Source: an uncultured Bacteroidales bacterium
GTDB taxonomy: Bacteria; Bacteroidota; Bacteroidia; Bacteroidales; UBA932
Assembly: GCA_900546395.1 (NCBI GenBank)
Contig: URDD01000015.1
Coordinates: 1 to 42,173 of the forward strand
Reading direction: 5' to 3'
DNA: 42,173 nucleotides
Each line of letters opens with the position of its first letter. The first letter of the stretch is position 1. Shown piece by piece: positions 24,135 through 34,500 of the stretch. The position numbers and the translations under genes are program-made. The notes under the pieces were generated by a model. It did not search any database, was not told the origin of the DNA, and saw only the letters and a list, made by a program, of their open reading frames with translations.

Positions 24135-25200
24135 ATGTCATTGAAATGCGGAATCGTAGGACTTCCAAACGTAGGAAAATCCACTTTATTCAATTGTATA
24201 AGTTCAGGCAAGGCACAGAGCGCCAATTTCCCATTCTGTACAATAGAGCCGAATATTGGTTCTACAATTGTACCTGATAAAAGGCTTGAAGCACTTGAAA
24301 AATTGTGTAACCCGAAAAGAGTTGTACCTGCCACTGTAGAAATTGTTGATATTGCAGGACTGGTAAAAGGTGCTAGTAGGGGAGAGGGACTTGGAAACCA
24401 GTTCCTTGCAAATATCCGTGAAACGGATGCCATTCTACACGTTCTCAGATGTTTCGAAGACCCGAACATAGTCCATGTTGACGGTAGCGTAGATCCTGTC
24501 AGAGATAAGGAAGTCATAGATATGGAGTTGCAGATGAAAGATCTTGAAACTGTTGAAAACAGACTTGCAAAAGTCCAGAAACAGGCTCAGTCCGGGGGAG
24601 ACAAGAATGCAAAAAAACTCTATGAAATCCTGCAGGACTGTAACTTTTGACTCTCCTGATGAACAGCAGCTTGCAAAAGAGCTTTTCCTGCTTACAGACA
24701 AGCCTGTTATGTATGTATGTAACGTAGATGAGTCATCTGCAAAAAGCGGAAACAAATATGTTGATGCTGTAAGAGATGCCGTGAAAGATGAGAATGCAGA
24801 AATCCTTGTAATCGCTGCAAAAATAGAATCTGATATAGCAGAGCTTGATAACTATGAAGAAAGGCAGATGTTTCTGGAAGAAATGGGCCTTGAAGAATCC
24901 GGCGTTGTAAGACTTATACAGCATGCATATTCTCTCCTGAACCTGCAGACTTTTTTTACAGCAGGAGCAGATGAGTGCCGTGCATGGACTATAAATAAAG
25001 GCGACAAGGCACCAAAAGCAGCAGGTGTTATACATACTGATTTCGAAAAAGGCTTTATTCGCGCGGAAGTCATAAAATACAATGATTTCATAGAACTGAA
25101 ATCTGAAGCAGCTTGCAGAGCAGCGGGCAAACTCGGAATAGAAGGTAAAGATTATATTGTACAAGATGGCGATATAATGCACTTCCTGTTCAATGTGTAA
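24135..25200 (+). pseudogene. ychF: ychF (OLA1/YchF ATPase) interrupted by a short deletion and frameshift
   Basis: YchF/OLA1 is a universally conserved ribosome-associated ATPase of about 365 residues. The first frame (24135-24650) carries GLPNVGKST, DIAGLVKGASRGEGLGNQFL and the coiled-coil, then stops after KKLYEILQDCNF. The next frame resumes at RTVTFDSPDEQQLAKELFLL, just before NVDES, and runs through the C-terminal TGS domain (TFFTAGADECRAWTINKGDKAP) to 25200. The total span of 1066 bp is about 38 bp shorter than a normal gene, and the lost part matches the helix between YEIL and RTVTF. So about 12 codons plus two bases seem deleted near 24636. As it stands, no full-length product is made unless the ribosome shifts. 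A sequencing or assembly error is possible. Confidence 0.85.
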
Positions 25201-25283
25201 TAAATTTTTTACCATATCCGCTACTGACGGATATTTGATAATTATGACAATATACTGAATTTCAATTTATTGTCTAACTATAA

Positions 25284-25334
25284 AAAGAGGCTGAATTCTA
25301 AGTCAATATGACTTTAAATTCAGCCTCTTTTTTG
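25284..25334. terminator. Bidirectional terminator between ychF and ppiD
   Basis: AAAGAGGCTGAATT (25284-25297) pairs with AATTCAGCCTCTTT (25317-25330); the loop holds a further AAGTC/GACTT pair. T-tracts flank it on both strands, so it can end both convergent genes. Confidence 0.85.
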
Positions 25335-25370
25335 CATTACGGACGCACACTTGACGTCCTGATTATTCTG

Positions 25371-27464
25371 TTAATAGAAACGTGCTCTATTGTCTTTAAC
25401 GTCAGCATCCTGCATCATTACAGGGAGAAGTGTCTGAAGACTGTACTGTGACATCTGAGAATCACGGGCCTTAGCATCATCCTCTGTAAAGAAAGCACCA
25501 GTATCATGAGCCTTTACATTATATACATAGACACCTATGTTTCCTGCAAGAGGTTTTGAAATCTTACCTGGTTCTGCTACAGAAACAGCACCTATGAATT
25601 TAGGGTCAAGTCCCTGCGAGTTCATTGAGGCAAATGTAATACCTTCCTTTGTACTAACTGTCGTATTAAGTGCTGCTGCTATAGCCTCCATATTGTCAAG
25701 TCCCTTGATTTTATCAGCTATTTCAGCTGCTTTCTTGATACCGAGCTTTTCTGCATAAAGAACAGACTTGATTGATGGAGCCACTTCATTTACAGGAGTA
25801 TAGCCTTCCTTGTGAATACCTTTTACTGCAACTACAAAGAAGAAATTGTTGTTGACTGTTATGATATTCGATACTTTTCCGGCCTTTTTCTGCTCGAATG
25901 CCCATCTTGTCACTTCCTTAGTATCTTCGATTGCTCCAAGCCTGTCTGTACTTTCAAGCATCTTGTTGACAGGATGTGCATAAAGACCTTCTTCTTCAAC
26001 TGCTTTCTTGAAGTTTTCGTATTTTCCTTCAGCTTTTGTAGCTACTGTATTGGCTTTAGCATAATAGCTGTTGAATGTCTCCTTGCTTGCAAGAGCAGTC
26101 TTTTCAAGAATAGCAACCTGCTTCTTCTCTATGGCTTTTGTTTTCTTTGTAACCTCTACGATATGCTTTCCGTACTGAGTATCAAGAATAAAAATCTTGT
26201 CGAGATCTGCTGTCATGACACTTTCAAAACCTGGTATCATATAAGTCTGAGTCATCCATCCGATGTCACCTCTTTCTTCGGCATAAGAATTCTGGTCAGC
26301 CGAGTAAAGTGCAGCTACGTTTGCAAATGTATCCTTGCCTTTTTTCAGCACATTTACAAGGCTGTCTGCAAGTGACTCCTGCTCTCCCTGAAGAAGAATA
26401 TGTCTTACATAAACAGAATCAGGAACCATCCTGGTCTCAAGAACTCTGGCAGCGAAGAATGAATTGTTTTTTGCAAATACCTTAGATGTTCCTTTTCCTT
26501 CATTGAAAACAAAGTCATTGATATCAGAAGATATCGTATTCAGTTCTCCTTTCTTATAATAGTAATTTGAAAGAGCTCTGTCTGAATTTCTCATAAGGAA
26601 GTTCTTCATGTTATCAGTAGTCGCGAACTCATCATAGACTGCTGTAAGCTGCTCATTTGCCGCTGCAATATCCTTGTCTGAAGGTTTTACTTCGAAAACT
26701 ACGTATTCTATATCACGGCTATCCTGCTGCTTGTAGAACTTCTTGTGTGAGTTATAATAAGACTTGATTTCACTGTCCGAAACAACGATTGAAGAATCTG
26801 TCTGGAAGCCATATGGAACCATAACAAACTCAACATCAGTAGTATTGTTATTGTCCTCAATTTCGCGTGCCATCATAAGAGGATTGGAGAAATCACTGTT
26901 TGTGAAAAGCGAACCGTACTTGGTATAATACTGCTGTGTATAAATAGAATTCTGGAGATAATCCCAGAAAGATTTCAAGTTTCCGCTGGCATCCGTATTC
27001 ACGCTCTGGACAAACTGTACAAGCCTGTCTTTTGAGAAGTTGCCAGACTCATCTGCAAATGCAGGATTCTGTGCAAGCATTGGTGAAACCATATCTCCAA
27101 CTGTAAGGGCCAGCATTTCGGCTTCACTTACTGATATTCCTGCAGCCTTGGCATTCTTAATAAACAAGAACTTGCTGACAAGAGCCTGCCATGCCTCGTT
27201 TCTTATTGCAATCTGCTGCTGCTCAGTGCTTACTGTAGAGCCTGACATCATCTCGCTGATGGATGTATAATACTCCACATCCTTCTGGAACTCATTATAT
27301 GATACTGACTTACCGTTAATTTCTCCTACATCGTACTTTGAAGACATAGAAGAAGAAACAGACTGAAGTGTACTCGGATCAATAATAAATGACAGCAAAG
27401 CCAATGCTATTATTATCGTTATGAAAACTCCGAGTTTTACGCGAATTTTTTCAAGAACCGCCAT
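25371..27464 (-). CDS. ppiD: PpiD/SurA-type periplasmic peptidyl-prolyl isomerase
   Basis: Encodes 697 residues. One N-terminal transmembrane helix (VFITIIIALALLSFII, about 13-28) anchors a long periplasmic domain. A SurA_N-like chaperone part follows, with VGEINGKSVSYNEFQKDV near 46 and the FLFIKNAKAAGISVSEAEM segment. A PPIC-type rotamase domain comes in mid-protein: VYVRHILLQGEQESLAD, then FANVAALYSADQNSYAERGD-like and GWMTQTYMIPGFESVM, then YGKHIVEV. PpiD helps outer-membrane and periplasmic proteins fold as they leave the Sec channel. It is last in the mfd-coaX-OMP-TPR-lptC-ppiD block, 82 bp after lptC. The length is typical for Bacteroidales PpiD. Confidence 0.92.
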   Translation of the reverse strand: MAVLEKIRVKLGVFITIIIALALLSFIIDPSTLQSVSSSMSSKYDVGEINGKSVSYNEFQKDVEYYTSISEMMSGSTVSTEQQQIAIRNEAWQALVSKFLFIKNAKAAGISVSEAEMLALTVGDMVSPMLAQNPAFADESGNFSKDRLVQFVQSVNTDASGNLKSFWDYLQNSIYTQQYYTKYGSLFTNSDFSNPLMMAREIEDNNNTTDVEFVMVPYGFQTDSSIVVSDSEIKSYYNSHKKFYKQQDSRDIEYVVFEVKPSDKDIAAANEQLTAVYDEFATTDNMKNFLMRNSDRALSNYYYKKGELNTISSDINDFVFNEGKGTSKVFAKNNSFFAARVLETRMVPDSVYVRHILLQGEQESLADSLVNVLKKGKDTFANVAALYSADQNSYAEERGDIGWMTQTYMIPGFESVMTADLDKIFILDTQYGKHIVEVTKKTKAIEKKQVAILEKTALASKETFNSYYAKANTVATKAEGKYENFKKAVEEEGLYAHPVNKMLESTDRLGAIEDTKEVTRWAFEQKKAGKVSNIITVNNNFFFVVAVKGIHKEGYTPVNEVAPSIKSVLYAEKLGIKKAAEIADKIKGLDNMEAIAAALNTTVSTKEGITFASMNSQGLDPKFIGAVSVAEPGKISKPLAGNIGVYVYNVKAHDTGAFFTEDDAKARDSQMSQYSLQTLLPVMMQDADVKDNRARFY

Positions 27465-27546
27465 TTTGTTTATCTGATTTTAATTATTTTTCGTTAGTCT
27501 AATTTGTTATGGGGTGCGAAGATAGCAATTTTCCTTCAAACCAACA

Positions 27547-28176
27547 CTATTTTTTAATCAATGGACCTATAAAATTGACTGAATCCAACACTGTTTCCGT
27601 ACTATCCCTTACGACTACGGCATAATTGTCAAAATTATTGAAAATTGCTGCATTTCTGCCTCTTTGATCCGATTCCATACCATATCCCTGCATAAAACCG
27701 TCAGGAGAATACATCTTCACATAACAGTCCGTATATATACGCTCATTTTTCCTGTCCCAGTATAAGGTATCGGTCTCCATTATCTGCTTTTTTATGATAT
27801 TCTTCACCACGACGTTTCCAAAAGCAGACCAGGTTTCCTTATCTTCTTTCTTCAACTTCTCATGCCTGGCATTGTCAGAAATAATTTCCGTTTCTAACAG
27901 GCCGTCTTCGTTATAGCCATAAACAGCGAATCCTTCAGGAAATATCTCGTATGAGACAGAGTCATTTTCGTACCGCTCCATAAGGTCGGCTTCCATTCTC
28001 ATCTGAAGAAGACCGTTTTCAGACTGGACTACGAACATGTTGTTAACAACCTGTGACGGAGTCTGATCAAGATTAAGGCTGTCTGTCTCCTTTATTTTGC
28101 TTTGACAAGAATAAACAACGAAAGCAACTGCCGGAGCAGTTGCTATCATTTTCAATATATTTGATATATTTTTCAA
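27547..28176 (-). CDS. lptC: LptC-family LPS export lipoprotein
   Basis: Encodes 209 residues with a short signal ending in a lipobox-like VVYSC (Cys about 24). LptC is the periplasmic bridge that passes lipopolysaccharide from the LptBFG transporter to LptA. The LptC fold is visible as repeated short strands: VVNNMFVVQSENGLLQMRMEADLMERYE, then GFAVYGYNEDG, WSAFGNVVVKN, ETDTLYWDRKNERIYTD and DGFMQGYGMESD. Enterobacterial LptC is anchored by a transmembrane helix, whereas the Bacteroidales form is a lipoprotein like this one. It starts 4 bp after the TPR gene. A CorC/hemolysin-type gene that I recall from this neighbourhood in relatives is not present. Confidence 0.88.
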   Translation of the reverse strand: MKNISNILKMIATAPAVAFVVYSCQSKIKETDSLNLDQTPSQVVNNMFVVQSENGLLQMRMEADLMERYENDSVSYEIFPEGFAVYGYNEDGLLETEIISDNARHEKLKKEDKETWSAFGNVVVKNIIKKQIMETDTLYWDRKNERIYTDCYVKMYSPDGFMQGYGMESDQRGRNAAIFNNFDNYAVVVRDSTETVLDSVNFIGPLIKK

Positions 28177-28180
28177 ATTA

Positions 28181-29500
28181 CTAGTCCTGGGTTCTGACTG
28201 TAGTTACAGCCCTCATACCGCCGCAAGATACAGTGTATGAGTCTCCCTTGTTATAGTTATACATAAATGCCTCAGCTGTCTGCGGGTAATACTGGCTATA
28301 CTGCGAAATATGCCTGTTTGCCTCTTCAGCAAGTGTAGGGTCAGCATTTTTGGCTTTAATCATATAGTCAACGGCAACCCAATAAGGAGCCCTCTTTTCA
28401 ATCTCATTTCCTGGGCAAACCTGAGCTCCCCAAACAGTTCCGATCAGCATATATGCCTTTCCTGCAAGAGTCTGGTCTAGTTCAGCAGCTTTGAGAGCAT
28501 TCTCGAATGATTTTGCATTCATTGAATTCTTGTAACAGAATGTTGCAAGCTCATAGCAGTACTGTGCATCCTGAGCATTGTCTGAATCCTCACTTGCAAT
28601 AGCTTCTTCCATATACTGGATTGCCTTTTCAACTTCGTTCTTGCCTGAATAAAGACGATAAAGGAAATATGCTGAAGCTGCAGAAGGATCAAGTCTGTGC
28701 ATTGTATTGGCTGCATCAAGGAATAGCTGATTGTCAGTACAATCCTCTGTTGCGCTCATCATCTTGAGAATGTTTGTAGCAAGTTCCAGATCATCAGGAT
28801 TTTCCTGGAATCTTGGAGTAAACAATGCAATAAGGTTATCACAACTGGCAACATTACTTGTAGCAAGAAGATTCTCTATATCAGTCTTAATCTTCATAGT
28901 CACTTCAGAATTGTCTTTCTTTGCTATCTCATCAATATATGAAGTGGCAAGATCGAAATCTGCGAGCACATCATCTGCAGTCAGAACACCTTTGTTATAA
29001 AGGTCACAAGATGCATTGAACATAAAAAGGAAAAACTGAGGTCTTGACTGAATCTTGTTTGCACTGATGACTTCCTTTATACCTTCATAAAATGTCTTTG
29101 TGTCATCCTGCATATAGCTTATCATATCCAATCCTTTGTTATTGATAGCCGTAGATGTATATTTAGGATAAAACTCCGCCCTCTGGTCATGAATTTTCAG
29201 AAGGGTATCAACCAAAGCTGCCTTATAGACTGCATTTTTACTATTCTTGTTTATAAGCTGACGTATGAGTGTAGTACCGTCTATCAGCATTGTCTGATTG
29301 GCAGTAGGAGGACAAAGAGAATAAGCTTTTCTCCAGTTTGACAGTGCGTCATCATAATTCTTCTGCTTGAAATACTCTTTGTAATAAGAGAGATACTTGA
29401 TACATTCAGCGCTGTCAGCTCCGTATTTTCCCTGTGCCGAAACTGTAACACTGCTGATTGTCATCATCACGAGTGCAAAAAATAATGTCAATCTTTTCAT
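28181..29500 (-). CDS. Periplasmic TPR protein of the lptC cluster
   Basis: Encodes 439 residues with a signal peptide (MKRLTLFFALVMMTISSVTVSAQ). The mature protein is helical, with tetratricopeptide-like repeats: YLSYYKEYFKQKNYDDALSNWRKAY near 35-60, then SAYFLYRLYSGKNEVEKAIQYMEEAI and YELATFCYKNSMNAKSFENALKAAEL in the C-terminal half. TPRs bind other proteins, and in this position it may assist outer-membrane assembly together with the neighbouring OMP and LptC. It begins 17 bp after the OMP gene and ends 4 bp before lptC, so the genes are one transcript. The function is not established from the sequence. Confidence 0.85.
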   Translation of the reverse strand: MKRLTLFFALVMMTISSVTVSAQGKYGADSAECIKYLSYYKEYFKQKNYDDALSNWRKAYSLCPPTANQTMLIDGTTLIRQLINKNSKNAVYKAALVDTLLKIHDQRAEFYPKYTSTAINNKGLDMISYMQDDTKTFYEGIKEVISANKIQSRPQFFLFMFNASCDLYNKGVLTADDVLADFDLATSYIDEIAKKDNSEVTMKIKTDIENLLATSNVASCDNLIALFTPRFQENPDDLELATNILKMMSATEDCTDNQLFLDAANTMHRLDPSAASAYFLYRLYSGKNEVEKAIQYMEEAIASEDSDNAQDAQYCYELATFCYKNSMNAKSFENALKAAELDQTLAGKAYMLIGTVWGAQVCPGNEIEKRAPYWVAVDYMIKAKNADPTLAEEANRHISQYSQYYPQTAEAFMYNYNKGDSYTVSCGGMRAVTTVRTQD

Positions 29501-29517
29501 ATCCTTTTAATTTTAAA

Positions 29518-30819
29518 TTATTCGTATTTAGGTTTATGGAACCAAATATCATGAATATTGAATCCTATTACAAACATTGCATAACGCTCTCTGACCATAT
29601 TATGTTTCATAGAACCTTTCTGGCCGGCATCTACTCCCAAAGTTATGCCATTATACAGTTTAAATACGGGTAAAGTCACACCGAATGTAACTCCTACCGA
29701 ATTGATTTTATTTCCATCCAGCCTATAGTACGACTCGTCATAATATGCACCTACACGATAAGCTATCTTTTTCCTGTAATATCTGATATCATTCCTGTTA
29801 GGGACGATTTCAAAGCCTGCCCTGAAAGAATTTGTTGCCGTTGTAGAGAAAAATGCATCCGAATCAACTGAGAATCCGCTTACATTTTCAAATCCTGATT
29901 TATTCCATCCTGACCTCAAATAATTGAGTTCCACACTCCACCTGTCTCTCTTTCTAAAAGAGATTCCGACACCAAACTCATCAGCAATACTTACTGACGA
30001 ATTATTTGAAGTATTGTATCTCAATGTATCTGATATGCTGCCCAATGTTTCTGAACTTACCGTACGGCCTCTTATCCCGGTCTTCAACTTATAAGTAGCA
30101 CCTATCACCAAAGATGATCCCCTACCCAGACTCTGCTCATACTGCAGTCCGAACTTTCCCGTAGTAGCACGAATCAACAGATTGTCTGTACTAGTTACTG
30201 AATTGTATGAAGCATCTGTAAATGTCTGGTTATAAGTCTTGTCCAATGACCCGAAATAATATATGACCTCTGCTCCTACAGAAAACCTCTTCCAAAAAGT
30301 GGCAGCGGCACCAGCAAAAACCTGATAAACGCTTCCGGTTCCTGATGCAGTATATGTAACATTCCCTGTATGACCTATAATAGAAGGATCTGTTACCTTG
30401 GTTTTGAAATCATATCCAAGATCACTGAACGGTGTTATACCGACAATGAAAGCAGAAGAACGATAGATAGGAAAACTCAAAATGAAATCATACATATTGA
30501 ATGTATTGTTTCCTGACTTCAAGTTTCCTTGCTGATAAATTGAATTTTTCTGAGAAAGCCCTATATCGGCCATGAAAGACAGAGAATCTTTGGCAGTAAT
30601 AGAAGCCGGGTTTACATAGTTTATGAATCTTTTGTTTCTTGTTGCAATACCTACTCCTCCCATACTTCTGTTATATGCAGAACCTTCCATACGAAGTTCA
30701 CCGATTCCGAATATGGAATATGGAGTGTAAGCACCATAAGCCCCATCCTGAGCCAAGGCAGAAAGGGGGATAACAAGAAATAAAAACAGCAAAAGTGCTT
30801 TATTGAATATTCTTAACAT
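29518..30819 (-). CDS. PorV/FadL-like outer-membrane beta-barrel protein
   Basis: Encodes 433 residues with a signal peptide ending SALAQ. The early mature segment MGGVGIATRNKRFINYVNPAS is the pattern of FadL/OmpP1 and PorV-type barrels (GG-x-G-x-A followed by NPAS). The rest alternates hydrophobic strands with turns and ends in FVIGFNIHDIWFHKPKYE. The ATG (30819) lies 20 bp inside the coaX 3' end. FadL-type proteins move hydrophobic compounds, and PorV acts in type IX secretion; nothing here chooses between them. Its fixed place before TPR and lptC suggests a role in outer-membrane upkeep. Confidence 0.82.
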   Translation of the reverse strand: MLRIFNKALLLFLFLVIPLSALAQDGAYGAYTPYSIFGIGELRMEGSAYNRSMGGVGIATRNKRFINYVNPASITAKDSLSFMADIGLSQKNSIYQQGNLKSGNNTFNMYDFILSFPIYRSSAFIVGITPFSDLGYDFKTKVTDPSIIGHTGNVTYTASGTGSVYQVFAGAAATFWKRFSVGAEVIYYFGSLDKTYNQTFTDASYNSVTSTDNLLIRATTGKFGLQYEQSLGRGSSLVIGATYKLKTGIRGRTVSSETLGSISDTLRYNTSNNSSVSIADEFGVGISFRKRDRWSVELNYLRSGWNKSGFENVSGFSVDSDAFFSTTATNSFRAGFEIVPNRNDIRYYRKKIAYRVGAYYDESYYRLDGNKINSVGVTFGVTLPVFKLYNGITLGVDAGQKGSMKHNMVRERYAMFVIGFNIHDIWFHKPKYE

Positions 30820-31525
30820 ACTCGTCAGCTATTAAAGCTAATCCCATCAAAACAAGATTACAAACTACAAAGATGGAGTTTTTCATTCTTTTTGCAAAAT
30901 AAATTGCATCACCACCTGTAAAAACGGGTATATTTTCAGGATACCTTTCAATATATCCGTTGATTTCAAATACAATACCGGAAATAATACCTGATTCAAT
31001 GGAAGAAGTCAGAGAAGTACCTTTTTCAGATATGTTTTCCGGTGTATCCAACAACGGAAGAGACTTGGAATACCTGTTAACGGACTTGAACCGTGTACGG
31101 CATCCTACTGAAATGTTACCTCCTGTATAACGTCCGTCCTGATCCATAAAATCGACAGTAAGGATTGTTCCTAAATCAAACACAGAGCATTTCTTCCCTT
31201 TAAAAAGATATCTTGATGCAATTAACGATGCAGCCCTGTCCGGAGTAAGAAACAAAGGAAGTCCATGTGCAGCAATCTCTTCAGTATGGTTACTGTCCAT
31301 TATGACAAGCCTTCCACATTTTTTCCTGAACTGGTCATAGTATTTCTGGCTTATCTCCCTCACTGTGGATATAATCATTACTTCAGGCTTTACTTTCTGT
31401 ACCAAATCAAGTATAAAGTCTGCAACACGCTCTCCCTGGTATCTGTAGGTCTTTCCAAGGGTCATCCCGTCAGACCATGCAGCTTTTAGAGCGGTATTTC
31501 CTATATCTATTATTAAATTCGCCAC
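30800..31525 (-). CDS. coaX: Type III pantothenate kinase
   Basis: Encodes 241 residues with a GTG start at 31525. CoaX phosphorylates pantothenate, the first step of coenzyme A synthesis, in the cytoplasm. Family motifs are DIGNTALKAAW at the N-terminus (phosphate-binding), TPDRAASL, DLGTILTVDFMDQDGRYTGG with the catalytic Asp, and VFTGGDA toward the C-terminus. It lies 21 bp after mfd and overlaps the next gene by 20 bp, which ties a metabolic enzyme into a repair/envelope operon. Confidence 0.93.
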   Translation of the reverse strand: MANLIIDIGNTALKAAWSDGMTLGKTYRYQGERVADFILDLVQKVKPEVMIISTVREISQKYYDQFRKKCGRLVIMDSNHTEEIAAHGLPLFLTPDRAASLIASRYLFKGKKCSVFDLGTILTVDFMDQDGRYTGGNISVGCRTRFKSVNRYSKSLPLLDTPENISEKGTSLTSSIESGIISGIVFEINGYIERYPENIPVFTGGDAIYFAKRMKNSIFVVCNLVLMGLALIADEYVKNIQ

Positions 31526-31546
31526 AATTTTTCAAAAATAGTAATA

Positions 31547-34500
31547 TTAATTCAATTTCGACAACAACTGATATGCCTTTTTTAAATCTGGAACATTTTT
31601 AACGAATATCCTGAGTTTGTCATCTGTCTGCTTTAGTTCGACGATTTTGTCATTTTCACTTATTTTCGCAAGGATGTCTGCAAATTTTCCTGACCTGTAA
31701 TACTGGGACATTGGATTTGATATAAAGAAAGCTATCATCACATTATTTTTTATTATAACTTTTTCAAATCCCATATTGCCGGCAAGATTTCTGATTTTCA
31801 CTATTTCAAACAATCTTTCAAGTTCTTCAGGTATCTTTCCGAACCTGTCGGATATCCTGTTTTTCATCAAATCCAGACTTTTCTCATCTTTCATAGAATC
31901 AAGTTCCTTGTATATCCTGATTTTTTCTGCCGTTACGTTCATATAACTGTCAGGAATAAGAGCTGTCTGATCTGTTTCAATGGTACAGTCGGCAACAACA
32001 GAACCTGATGAAATACCAGCAGAACTAAGCCCTGTTTCAACACCAAGTTCCTCCATTGCCTCTGCAAGTATCTTCTGATACGTCTCAAGTCCCATATCTG
32101 ATATAAAACCGCTCTGTTCTGCGCCCAAAAGATTGCCGGCTCCTCTTATATCCAAATCCTGCATAGCTATATTGAATCCGCTTCCAAGATCGGAAAAGGC
32201 TTCTATGGCCTTAAGTCTGCGCTTCGCTTCATCCGTAATGGAAACAAGAGGAGGAACTATCAGATAACAGAAAGCTTTCTTGTTTGACCTTCCCACTCGT
32301 CCCCTTAGCTGATGAAGATCGCTAAGACCTATATTCTGAGCCTGGTTTATTATTATAGTATTTGCATTTGGAACATCAAGTCCGTTTTCTATAATGGTCG
32401 TACATAACAGCATATCATAATCACCGGCCATAAAATCCATTATCTTGTTTTCAAGTACCTTGGATTCCATCTGACCGTGAGCTACACATATTTTCATATC
32501 TGGCACAAGCCTGTGAAGAATATCATATATTGACTGAAGTTCTTCCACCCTGTTATGAACAAAGAATATCTGCCCGCCTCTGTTCAACTCATAATTTATT
32601 ATACCTTTTACTTCATCTCCGTCAAAAAGCATAATTTCTGTCTGGACAGGAATCCTGTTAGGAGGGGGAGTATTAATTATTGAAAGGTCTCTTGCTCCCA
32701 AAAGCGAAAACTGCAGCGTCCTCGGTATAGGAGTAGCTGTAAGTGTCAATGTATCCACATCTGCTTTCAGCTGCCTGAGTTTTTCTTTTGAAGATACACC
32801 GAATTTCTGTTCCTCATCTATTATAAGAAGTCCCAGATCTTTAAATTCAAACCCCTTTCCCAAAAGTTTATGTGTACCTATGACAATATCGATTCTGCCG
32901 TTTTTCAGACGCTCCTGTATATCGGATATTTCCTTTGCTGTCCTGAGACGGCTTACAAAGTCTATGTTGCACGGAAAATCCTTCAACCTGCTTTTGAAAG
33001 TATTGTAATGCTGCAATGACAGAATGGTGGTAGGTACCAGAACGGCAACCTGCTTGCTGTCTGCCACAGCTTTGAATGCAGCTCTTACTGCCACCTCTGT
33101 CTTTCCGAATCCTACATCACCGCAGACAAGCCTGTCCATAGGACAATTGTCTTCCATATCAGACTTCACTGCCTTGACAGCCTTCTCCTGATCCGGAGTA
33201 TCCTCATATATAAAGGATGATTCGAGTTCCTGCTGCATATAAGAATCAGGAGAAAAGGCAAATCCCCTGGCATTTTTTCTTTTTGCATACAACTGGATAA
33301 GATCTTTAGCAATATCCTTAACCTTAGCTTTTGTATTGTTCTTCAAATTCTGCCAAGTCTTGGAACCGAGTTTGTTGATTTTAGGAGGATCTCCCTCTTT
33401 AGAACGGTAGCGGGATATCTTATGCAAAGAATGGACGGAAACAAATACTACATCATTGTCCTTATATGATATTTTAACGACTTCATGGATACGACCCTTG
33501 TCATCAGTCATTCTTACCAGTCCTCCAAATATCCCCACTCCATGATCTATGTGGACTACATAATCACCTATATTGAATGATGTAAGGTCATTAATTGTAA
33601 GTTGCTCACTTTTTTCTACTGTCCTTCTTACCGTAACTCTGTGAAATCTGTCAAAAATTTCATGATCAGAATAACAACAGACCTTGTTTTCCCTGTCTAT
33701 GAAACCGCTGTGGATATTACATGATGCCCTGAATTCCGGAATAAGACCTCCATTCTGGGAAAGAATAGACCTAAGTCTTTCCAGCTGAGACTCCTTGTCT
33801 CCGAATATAATTACTTTGTAACCATTCTCAATCCTACTCCTTATATCTTCTGTCAGAAGTTCAAAATTCTTGTTGAAAACCGGTTGCGGAACAATGTCAA
33901 AAGCTACAGATTCTACATTACGCGAAGAAAGAGGAATGTCTAGATAAACCTTGCGAAAAGGAAGAAGAGTTCCGAAAAAAGACTCTTCAGAATAATTGTC
34001 TGAAGAATCTATCCATACCAGTGTATTCTCCGGCAGCAATACAGAAGTCAGATAATCTTCATCCCCGGCAGTACTTCCTGACAAATCAGGATAAATATCA
34101 GCACTTGACACACTTTCCTTTGACAACTGCGTATTGCAGTCAAATACATTGATACTATCTATCTCATCCCCGAAAAAAGAAATGCGGAAAGGATTGTTGA
34201 ACGAATATGAGAATATATCTACAATCCCTCCTCTTATTGCAAACTGCCCTGGAGCCGCTACAAAATCCACCCTCTCGAAATTTTCAGAAGCCAGAATACT
34301 GACAATCCTGTCATGACTTATTTCATCTCCTACTCTCAACTTAAGCAAAGAGTCAGATATACGTTTTCCACCAGGTATTTTTTCTTCTAAAGCAGCCGGA
34401 TAAGTGACAACAGCCAAAAGCCCTTCCTCTTCGTCATATTGCGACAACTTACTTATTGCAGAAGTCCGTTGCACACTGAGCGAAGACTTGTAATTGCTCC

